From: Oscillospiraceae bacterium
GTDB taxonomy: Bacteria; Bacillota; Clostridia; Oscillospirales; Acutalibacteraceae
Length of the DNA stretch: 64,000 nt
Assembly (NCBI GenBank): GCA_902802375.1
Contig: CADCLS010000009.1
Span: 1-64,000, forward strand
Direction of reading: 5' to 3'
This document shows positions 24,736 through 32,088 of the stretch, piece after piece (the stretch's first letter is position 1; each line of letters begins with the position of its first letter). The position numbers were made by a program, and so were the translations under genes. The notes beneath the pieces are model-generated. The model was not told the origin of the DNA. It did no database searches and saw only the letters and a program-made list of their open reading frames with translations.

Positions 24736-27700
24736 ATGATAGATTTTAAGGGGCTTTTCGACAATTACATAACAAAAGATACGGCAGAGGCATTCAGCTT
24801 AGCAAAGGTTATAAAGTGCGACTTAGATAAGCAAAGCCGCACGCTTTCGGTTGCTATCGAAAGCGTGACATATATAACAAGAGAAAAAATATCAACATTT
24901 TCAAAAGAAGTACAAAACAGTCTTGCGCTGAATGATGTGAGCGTCGATGTGAGCTTTGAAGCACTTGCATTAGTCCCAGGTGCAATAGAAGATATAATCA
25001 CTCAAATCCGAAATAAAAACGCCGCGCTTAACGGTTATTTTAACGGTGCTGATTATTCTGTAAATAACGGCAATATTGATATACAATTAAAGTATGGTGG
25101 TTATGAAAAAATAGTTGAATGCGGATTTGAAAAGGCTTTCGTTTCAAGAATAAATGAGCTTTTCGGGTTTAAGCCTACATTGAGCTTTTCGGGCGTATTA
25201 AACACCGAAGAGGCTGTTTTGCCCGAAATTAAGGAAGAAAAGCCGCAAACACCGCCTAAAAGGGTTGAAGAAAAAGAAAAAAAAGAGATTAAATATGACT
25301 ATAAACCTAAGGACGGACTTCCGGTATATTTGGAGAGTGCAGAAAAGTTTTACGGTAGAAATATAGATACAAAGGTACTCCCGCTTAAAAATATTATTCC
25401 GCCGACTAATCCGGACGAGCAGATAAACATATCTGCTTGGGGAGAGATTTCAGGCCTCGAAATGCGTGATGTAAACACCAGACGCGGCGGCAGAATGGTT
25501 ACATATAAGTTTAATTTCAGTGACGGCACTAATACCTTTTCGGCTAATCTTAAAAAGTTCTTTGACCCTAAGTATTCGGGTGATGTGGATAGTGAAATAG
25601 CAAAGCTTAAAAAGTCTTTAAGAGAACTTAAAGACGGCGCCACGCTGATAATTAACGGCTCTTACGGGTTTGATAACTGGTCAAATAGCTTTATAGTGGA
25701 TGTAAAGGCGCTTGCAACAGTTAAAAAATATGAAAAAACCGATAAACACGAAGGCATGCGTCGTGTAGAGCTTCACTGCCACACCAATATGTCTGCTAAA
25801 GACGCGGTATCAAGTGCCGGCGATATTATTAAAACTGCTTATTCCTGGGGGCACAAAGCCGTAGCTATAACCGACCACGGTGTTGTTCAGGCATATCCTG
25901 CGGCGGCAGCTGCAGTAAAAGGTATACGCAAAGGCGGCGGAGATTTTAAGGTGATTTACGGCGTAGAGAGCTATTTTATAGATGATATAAGGCATGACAT
26001 TTCAAACCTTACTTCTAAAGAATTATCTAAAATCCGTAACCACCAGATAATACTTGTAAAGAACAAAGTAGGCCTTAAAAATCTTTATAAGCTTGTCTCC
26101 GGTGCTCATCTTAACTGTTTTCACTCAAGGCCCATAACACTCAGAAGTGAACTTGATAAATACCGTGAAGGTCTTATACTCGGCTCTGCTTGCGAACAGG
26201 GTGAGCTATACAAAGCTGTTGTCGACGGCAAGAGCGACGATGAGCTTATAGAAATTGCAAAGTATTATGATTATCTCGAAATTCAGCCTCTCGGTAATAA
26301 CGAATTTATGGTGCGCGAAAGCGGACTTCCCGATAAAGTGGACAAGCGCGGTAATACTGTAAAGAACAGATTTAAGAATGTAACGAGTACAGAAGTTATT
26401 AAGGATTTTAACCGAAAAATCGTAGAAATTGCCGATAGGCTCTCTTTGCCTGTGGTAGCAACCGGTGATGTGCATTTCCTCCGCGAGGAAGACGGTATTC
26501 TCCGTCAGATAGTTCTTGCCGGTCAAGGGTTCGATGATATTCAGTATCAAGCGCCGCTTTATTTTAAGACCACCGATGAAATGCTTTCCGATTTTGATTA
26601 CTTCGGTGAAAGGGCAAAAGAATTTGTAATTGACAATCCGAATAAAATTGCCGATATGGTATCGGGTGATGTGATACCCGTGCCGGACGGTAACTATCCG
26701 CCTACTATTGAAGGCTCGGATGAATTGCTCAGAAATATATGCTGGGATAACGCTCACCGTATTTACGGTGATAATTTGCCTGAAATCGTTGAAAAGCGAC
26801 TGGATAAAGAGCTTAATTCAATAATCAACAACGGATTTTCAATAATGTATATTTCGGCTCAGAAGCTCGTGGCATATAGTGAAGAGAAAGGGTACCTTGT
26901 AGGCTCGCGTGGTTCTGTCGGTTCATCGTTTGTAGCGACTATGGCAGGCATTTCAGAGGTAAATCCGCTGCCGGCGCACTATGTTTGCCCTAACTGTCAC
27001 TATAGCGAGTTTTTCGGAAGCGATGAATACGGCTCGGGTTTTGATTTGCCGGAGAAAAAATGTCCACACTGCGATGTCCCCATGAATCGTGACGGGCACA
27101 ATATTCCGTTTGAAACATTCTTAGGCTTCAAGGGCGATAAAGTGCCGGATATTGACCTTAATTTCTCTGATGAAGTGCAGAATGATGTCCAGGAGTATAC
27201 CAAAACATTATTCGGTGCCGGAAATGTATACAAGGCCGGAACAATAACCACAATAGCAGAAAAAACCGCATTCGGCTTTGTAAAGGCTTATGCTGAAAAA
27301 ATGGGTATTTCTTTGAGTACTCCGGAGCTGAACCGTTTGGCAAAGGCAGTGGAAAACTCGAAGGTTAAAATGACTACCGGTCAGCATCCGGCAGGTATGA
27401 TAGTTGTGCCTAATGATATGACTATTTACGATTTCTGCCCGGTTCAACACCCGGCGGATGATGTGAATACCGATATTGTCACAACACATTTTGATTTTCA
27501 TTCTATTCACGATACAATTCTTAAACTCGATGAGCTCGGGCATGTCGTTCCTACCACATATAAATATTTAGAGGAGTACTCCGGCATATCGGTAAATGAT
27601 GTGTCTATGAGTGATAAGAAAGTAATGAATCTGTTTATATCCACAGAGGAGCTCGGTGTTAGTCCTGAGGATATAAACTCTAAAACGGGTACTTTAGGCC

Positions 27701-28596
27701 TTCCCGAATTTGGTACGAAGCTTACTCGCGATATGCTTCTTGACTGTAAACCTAAGACCTTTGCCGACCTATTGCAGATTTCAGGTCTTTCACACGGTAC
27801 AAATGTATGGCACGGAAATGCCAAAGACCTTATCGATAACGGAACCTGTACTATCAGTGAGGTTATTGGAACCAGAGATAATATAATGGTATACCTTATA
27901 CAAAAGGGTATGGACGAGGGCAGAGCGTTTAAGATTACAGAGACCGTGAGAAAAGGTCTTTACGCCAAAGGTAAAATATCTGAGGAAGACTGGAACGGTA
28001 TGGCAGAAGATATGCGAGCCGTGGGCGTCCCCGATTGGTATATTGCCAGTTGTAAAAAGATAGAGTATATGTTCCCAAAGGCTCACGCCGCGGCGTATGT
28101 AATATCGGCACTTAAAATTGGCTGGTATAAGGTTTACCGTCCGCTTGAATATTACTGTGCCTACTTTACTGCAAGACCAGAGGATGTGGATGTGGATACG
28201 CTTCTAAAAGGACACTCGGCGGTTCGCGCTCTGATAACCGAAATTGCCGCAAAGGGAAAAGAAGCCTCGAAAAAAGAAATGGATATTTACAGTAACCTTC
28301 TCATATTTAATGAGATGATGGCAAGAGGCATTGGAGTTTTGCCGGTAGACCTTAAGCATTCACACGCAATGAAGTTTTTGCCGGAAAACGGGAAAATGAG
28401 ACTTCCGTTCGGTGCGCTTTCCGGTGTGGGTGAAAAGGCGGCGTACTCTATATATGAAGCGGCTCAGAAGGGTGACTATATTTCAAAAGAAGACTTTGCC
28501 GCATCTGCCGGTGTATCAAAAACGATAATTGAAAAGCTGTCATCCCTTGGCGCGCTCTCCGACCTTCCGGACACAAATCAAATGTCATTATTCTAA
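24736..28596 (+). CDS. polC: PolC-type DNA polymerase III alpha subunit lacking the exonuclease domain
   Basis: Replicative DNA polymerase of Firmicutes. At 1286 aa it is shorter than the usual 1400 or so. It shows an N-terminal domain, OB fold (VNTRRGGRMVTYKFNFSDG), PHP start (LHCHTNMSAKDAVSS near 344, TDHGV near 381), and the zinc site CPNCHYSEFF with KKCPHC near 750-785. The polymerase aspartates are in PDIDLNF near 804-808, and the C-terminus QMSLF is a clamp-binding motif. The DnaQ-like 3'-5' exonuclease normally inserted in the PHP domain is missing: GVESYFIDD near 412 runs straight into IRNHQIILVKNKVGLKNLYKLVS. No DxExTG motif occurs anywhere, so proofreading must come from elsewhere. 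Confidence 0.95.
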   Translation: MIDFKGLFDNYITKDTAEAFSLAKVIKCDLDKQSRTLSVAIESVTYITREKISTFSKEVQNSLALNDVSVDVSFEALALVPGAIEDIITQIRNKNAALNGYFNGADYSVNNGNIDIQLKYGGYEKIVECGFEKAFVSRINELFGFKPTLSFSGVLNTEEAVLPEIKEEKPQTPPKRVEEKEKKEIKYDYKPKDGLPVYLESAEKFYGRNIDTKVLPLKNIIPPTNPDEQINISAWGEISGLEMRDVNTRRGGRMVTYKFNFSDGTNTFSANLKKFFDPKYSGDVDSEIAKLKKSLRELKDGATLIINGSYGFDNWSNSFIVDVKALATVKKYEKTDKHEGMRRVELHCHTNMSAKDAVSSAGDIIKTAYSWGHKAVAITDHGVVQAYPAAAAAVKGIRKGGGDFKVIYGVESYFIDDIRHDISNLTSKELSKIRNHQIILVKNKVGLKNLYKLVSGAHLNCFHSRPITLRSELDKYREGLILGSACEQGELYKAVVDGKSDDELIEIAKYYDYLEIQPLGNNEFMVRESGLPDKVDKRGNTVKNRFKNVTSTEVIKDFNRKIVEIADRLSLPVVATGDVHFLREEDGILRQIVLAGQGFDDIQYQAPLYFKTTDEMLSDFDYFGERAKEFVIDNPNKIADMVSGDVIPVPDGNYPPTIEGSDELLRNICWDNAHRIYGDNLPEIVEKRLDKELNSIINNGFSIMYISAQKLVAYSEEKGYLVGSRGSVGSSFVATMAGISEVNPLPAHYVCPNCHYSEFFGSDEYGSGFDLPEKKCPHCDVPMNRDGHNIPFETFLGFKGDKVPDIDLNFSDEVQNDVQEYTKTLFGAGNVYKAGTITTIAEKTAFGFVKAYAEKMGISLSTPELNRLAKAVENSKVKMTTGQHPAGMIVVPNDMTIYDFCPVQHPADDVNTDIVTTHFDFHSIHDTILKLDELGHVVPTTYKYLEEYSGISVNDVSMSDKKVMNLFISTEELGVSPEDINSKTGTLGLPEFGTKLTRDMLLDCKPKTFADLLQISGLSHGTNVWHGNAKDLIDNGTCTISEVIGTRDNIMVYLIQKGMDEGRAFKITETVRKGLYAKGKISEEDWNGMAEDMRAVGVPDWYIASCKKIEYMFPKAHAAAYVISALKIGWYKVYRPLEYYCAYFTARPEDVDVDTLLKGHSAVRALITEIAAKGKEASKKEMDIYSNLLIFNEMMARGIGVLPVDLKHSHAMKFLPENGKMRLPFGALSGVGEKAAYSIYEAAQKGDYISKEDFAASAGVSKTIIEKLSSLGALSDLPDTNQMSLF

Positions 28597-28603
28597 AATT
28601 TCT

Positions 28604-28650
28604 AAAACGCCGTAATCCCTGTGTTTGTAGGGCTTTACGGCGTTTTAATA
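28604..28650 (+). terminator. Terminator after polC
   Basis: AAAACGCCGTAA (28604-28615) pairs with TTACGGCGTTTT (28635-28646); an inner CCCT/AGGG stem lies in the loop. TTTTAATAT follows. Confidence 0.88.
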
Positions 28651-28681
28651 TCCCTGATTGGTTAAAAATATTAAAAAAAGG

Positions 28682-28742
28682 TTGCAATTTTGTAACTTTT
28701 GTGTATAATAATATTATACTTATTACAAACTTGTAACTTTTG
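28682..28742 (+). promoter_or_regulatory. SigA-type promoter with conserved operator-like spacer (copy 2)
   Basis: TTGCAA (28682-28687), 16-bp spacer TTTTGTAACTTTTGTG, TATAAT (28704-28709). The 12-mer TTGTAACTTTTG occurs at 28691-28702 and again at 28731-28742, 40 bp apart. The second copy is part of the inverted repeat TTACAA-AC-TTGTAA (28723-28736). TGTAAC-N5-TGTATA across the spacer resembles the WalR box. Compare 5821-5852. Confidence 0.65.
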
Positions 28743-28762
28743 AAATTGAAGGAGAATGCTTT

Positions 28763-29980
28763 ATTCTGAGTAAATTTAACACTGCTGTTAAAAACTTGGC
28801 AGATGTTTTAGCTTCTAAAATAAAGAAAAACTCTAAAAATACAATATCGGCTTTCTTTTCCGTAATATCTGTGGCAGGCATAGTGGCTTCAATGGTCTTT
28901 TGCGGCGTTAAGCTTGCTTATAATGTTAAGTTTAACAATAAGGTTATAATGACCGTAAGCAATAAAAAGGTGTATTATGCCGCAATAGATATGGTTGCGC
29001 AAATCGTAGAGGGTGAGGATGTTATTTCTCATTTGCCTGAAGCTCAGATAAACACAGTTGTCACTGTTAATGATGCTGTTGATGATTGTGCTGAAGTTGT
29101 CGACGCAATAATTGATAACACCGATGAGATAGTCTCTGCTTCGCGCCTTGTTATAGACGGCGTCAATGTCGGTTTTGCCGATACCTCTGTTTTAGAGTCA
29201 GCACTCAGCGCGAGAAAGGCTATTTATAATGTGGACTCAGCCGAGTGCGAGAGCGAGTTTATAAATGATGTAAAGTTTGAGCAAGGTTATTTCCTTAAAA
29301 GCGAGTTAAGTGATATATCCGCGCTGGCTGATAGGATTTCCTCACTTAAAGTAAAAACCACGGTGAAAGAGGTTACAACACAGTCAATACCCTATAAAAC
29401 CGTAACAAAGAAAACCGCGGAAAAACCGGCAGGATATGTTAACACCGATACAAAAGGTGAGTGCGGTGTTAGCGTTGTAACTTCCGGTGTTATATATATA
29501 AACGGCGAACAGACCGATAAAACCACGCTGTCAACCGAAGTGTTAAAGCAGCCGGTCGATGAGGTTATAACTGTCGGCGTAGCCACTTCCGGCGGCAAAG
29601 CTATAAGTTCGGGATTTAAGTTCCCTCTGCCTTCAGGCACTTGGGAAATTTCTTGTCCTTACGGTAAGGGCGGCCATAAGGGCGTGGATTTACGGGCGCC
29701 TAAGGGTACCGCTATTATGGCGACGGCTTCAGGTACCGTTACACTTGCGCAAAGATATGTCGATTACGGCAACTGTGTAATTATAGACCACGGCAACGGT
29801 ATATCAACGCTTTATGCTCACGCGAGTGCACTTTGCGTCAGAGTGGGCGATACTGTTTCAGCAGGCGATATTATAGCGCTTGTCGGCTCTACGGGTAATT
29901 CAACCGGTAACCATTTGCATTTTGAAGTTCATATAGGCGGAAATCGAGTTAATCCTCAACCGTATATAGGTTTAAGATAA
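28763..29980 (+). CDS. Membrane-anchored G5/M23 peptidoglycan peptidase
   Basis: A cell-wall peptidase held by one N-terminal TM (ISAFFSVISVAGIVASMVFCG). An extracytoplasmic region of about 150 residues follows, then a G5 domain (TTQSIPYKTVTKKTAEKPAGY, then KGECGVSVVTSGVIYINGEQ). The C-terminal M23 domain has zinc ligands HKGVD, HAS and HLHFE. The ribosome site GAAGGAG (28748-28754) has no ATG/GTG/TTG at the right distance. ATT at 28763 (8 nt) or CTG at 28766 fits; the first ordinary codon, TTG at 28796, is 41 nt away. With the ATT start it has 405 aa. An ATG at 28756 is out of frame and stops after five codons. Confidence 0.87.
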   Translation: MLSKFNTAVKNLADVLASKIKKNSKNTISAFFSVISVAGIVASMVFCGVKLAYNVKFNNKVIMTVSNKKVYYAAIDMVAQIVEGEDVISHLPEAQINTVVTVNDAVDDCAEVVDAIIDNTDEIVSASRLVIDGVNVGFADTSVLESALSARKAIYNVDSAECESEFINDVKFEQGYFLKSELSDISALADRISSLKVKTTVKEVTTQSIPYKTVTKKTAEKPAGYVNTDTKGECGVSVVTSGVIYINGEQTDKTTLSTEVLKQPVDEVITVGVATSGGKAISSGFKFPLPSGTWEISCPYGKGGHKGVDLRAPKGTAIMATASGTVTLAQRYVDYGNCVIIDHGNGISTLYAHASALCVRVGDTVSAGDIIALVGSTGNSTGNHLHFEVHIGGNRVNPQPYIGLR

Positions 29981-29995
29981 TAGTAGGTTTTTATT

Positions 29996-30022
29996 GCTCT
30001 CGGGTTACCGAGAGCTTTTTTA
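29996..30022 (+). terminator. Terminator after the G5/M23 gene
   Basis: Perfect 8-bp stem GCTCTCGG/CCGAGAGC (29996-30003, 30008-30015), loop GTTA, then TTTTTTATT. Confidence 0.93.
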
Positions 30023-30026
30023 TTAC

Positions 30027-30056
30027 TTGACTAAACCACAATATATGGTATATAAT
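30027..30056 (+). promoter_or_regulatory. Promoter of the topoisomerase pair
   Basis: TTGACT (30027-30032), 18-bp spacer, TATAAT (30051-30056); TATATA at 30049 gives a 16-bp alternative. Confidence 0.75.
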
Positions 30057-30094
30057 ACATTTTATGTATAACATATTATCGGGAGGAAAGGGTT

Positions 30095-32077
30095 TTGGCT
30101 CAGATTAAAGCCGAATACGGCAACGAAAGCATACAAAAGCTTGAAGGACCTGACAGAGTTCGTAAACGCCCCGGCGTTATCTTCGGCTCTGACGGGCTTG
30201 ACGGTTGCGAGCATTCCGTATTCGAAGTTATTTCCAATTCCATAGATGAGGCGCGCGAGGGTTACGGCAAAAAAATCGTTGTGACGAAGTATACAGACGG
30301 CTCAATCGAGGTTGAAGATTTCGGGCGCGGATGTCCGGTTGATTTTAATAATAAAGAAAATTGCTTTAACTGGGAGCTTGTTTACTGCGAGCTTTATGCC
30401 GGCGGCAAATACAATACTAATGACGGCGCTAATTATGAGTATTCTGTAGGTCTTAATGGGTTGGGTCTTTGCTCAACGCAGTATTCCGCCGAGTATATGG
30501 AAGTTGAAGTTAAGCGTGACGGGTATAAGTATAACCTCCGTTTTGAAAAAGGTTATAATGTAGGAGGTCTTAAAAAAGAACCGTATTCAGGCAAGGATAC
30601 CGGCACTAAAACCCGCTGGAAACCTGATATTGAAGTATTTACCGATATAAACATACCGAGCGAATATTTTGTTGATACACTCCGCCGTCAGGCGATAGTC
30701 AATAACGGGCTTAAATTCGAGTTCCGTGAACAGCAGGGGTCTCGCTTTATTTCGCGCGACATAGTTTATAAAAACGGTATTGAGGACTATATAAACGAAA
30801 CGGTGGGTGAGAATAAACTCACTTCTGTTCAGCTTTGGCATACCGAGCGTAAGGGACGCGACCGTGAGGACAAGCCTGAGTACAAAGTAAAAATAAATGT
30901 TGCTTTAACATTTTCAAATGTTAAACAGCTGAAAGAATATTATCATAATTCAAGCTGGCTTGAATACGGCGGCGCACCTGAAAAGGCAGTCCGTAACGCA
31001 TTTGTTTATCAGATAGACGCTTATATTAAGCAAACAGGTAAGTATAAATCGGGCGAGAGTAAGGTCACATTTGCTGATATTGAAGAATGTCTTTGTTTGG
31101 TAATATCTTCTTTTTCTACTGTAACATCCTACGAAAATCAAACTAAAAAGTCTATAACAAATAAGTTTATAGCGGAAGCTATGACCGAATTTTTACGGCA
31201 TCAGCTTGAAATATATTTTATAGAGAATAAAGCCGAAGCCGATAAAATTGCCGAGCAGGTGCTTATAAACAAGCGCAGTCGCGAGCGAAGCGAGAAAGAG
31301 CGAATTAATATAAAAAAGACTCTTTCAAGCAGTAATTCCATGGTTGACCGCGTGCAGAAGTTTGTTGATTGCAGGAGCCGTGATGTATCAGAGCGTGAGC
31401 TTTATATAGTTGAGGGCGATTCGGCACTGGGCTCTTGTAAGCTTGCCCGTGACGCGGCTTTTCAGGCCATTATGCCGGTAAGAGGTAAGATACTTAACTG
31501 CCTTAAAGCCGAATACGATAAGATTTTCAAGAGTGAAATAATAACCGACCTCTTAAAAGTTCTCGGTTGCGGCGTTGAGGTAAAATCGAAATCAAATAAG
31601 AGCTTATCTAACTTTGATATGAATAATCTTCGGTGGAACAAGATTATTATTTGTACCGATGCGGATGTTGACGGCTTCCATATCAGAACGCTTATTCTCA
31701 CTATGATTTACCGCCTTATGCCAACCCTTATTTCTGAGGGCAGGGTATTTATTGCGGAAACACCGCTTTACGAGATAAATACGAAAGCTAAAACCTATTT
31801 TGCATATGATGAAAACGAGAAACGCGAGATACTCGAAAAAATCGGGGATGAAAAATATACATTACAGCGCAGTAAAGGACTGGGCGAAAACCAGCCCGAT
31901 ATGATGAACCTTACTACGATGAACCCCGATACACGCCGTCTTATAAAGATAATGCCGGATGAGGCAGAGCTTACGAGCGAAATGTTTGATTTACTGCTCG
32001 GCGATAATCTTGCCGGCAGAAAAGATTACATTGCCGATAACGGTTATCTTTATATGGACGATATAGATTTAAGCTGA
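30095..32077 (+). CDS. Type IIA DNA topoisomerase, ATPase subunit (ParE/GyrB-like paralog)
   Basis: ATPase subunit of a heterotetrameric type II topoisomerase. It has 660 aa and a TTG start at 30095 after GGGAGGAAAGG. The GHKL ATPase site is recognisable but divergent: EVISNSIDEA, DFGRGCP, and SVGLNGLG in place of the usual GGLHGVG. The Toprim region has YIVEGDSALGSCKLARD (usual EGDSAGGSAKQGRD), PVRGKILN and CTDADVDGFHI. Many Clostridia carry such a second pair besides gyrBA. Decatenation is the likeliest role, but gyrase-type activity cannot be excluded by sequence alone. It lies 11 nt before its partner subunit. Confidence 0.88.
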   Translation: MAQIKAEYGNESIQKLEGPDRVRKRPGVIFGSDGLDGCEHSVFEVISNSIDEAREGYGKKIVVTKYTDGSIEVEDFGRGCPVDFNNKENCFNWELVYCELYAGGKYNTNDGANYEYSVGLNGLGLCSTQYSAEYMEVEVKRDGYKYNLRFEKGYNVGGLKKEPYSGKDTGTKTRWKPDIEVFTDINIPSEYFVDTLRRQAIVNNGLKFEFREQQGSRFISRDIVYKNGIEDYINETVGENKLTSVQLWHTERKGRDREDKPEYKVKINVALTFSNVKQLKEYYHNSSWLEYGGAPEKAVRNAFVYQIDAYIKQTGKYKSGESKVTFADIEECLCLVISSFSTVTSYENQTKKSITNKFIAEAMTEFLRHQLEIYFIENKAEADKIAEQVLINKRSRERSEKERINIKKTLSSSNSMVDRVQKFVDCRSRDVSERELYIVEGDSALGSCKLARDAAFQAIMPVRGKILNCLKAEYDKIFKSEIITDLLKVLGCGVEVKSKSNKSLSNFDMNNLRWNKIIICTDADVDGFHIRTLILTMIYRLMPTLISEGRVFIAETPLYEINTKAKTYFAYDENEKREILEKIGDEKYTLQRSKGLGENQPDMMNLTTMNPDTRRLIKIMPDEAELTSEMFDLLLGDNLAGRKDYIADNGYLYMDDIDLS

Positions 32078-32088
32078 GGAGAGTAACG

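Noticed and set aside
28756-28773. Five-codon upstream open frame (ATG CTT TAT TCT GAG TAA) before the G5/M23 gene.
   Set aside because: The ribosome site is only 1 nt away from this ATG, too close for initiation; it better serves the frame at 28763 or 28766.
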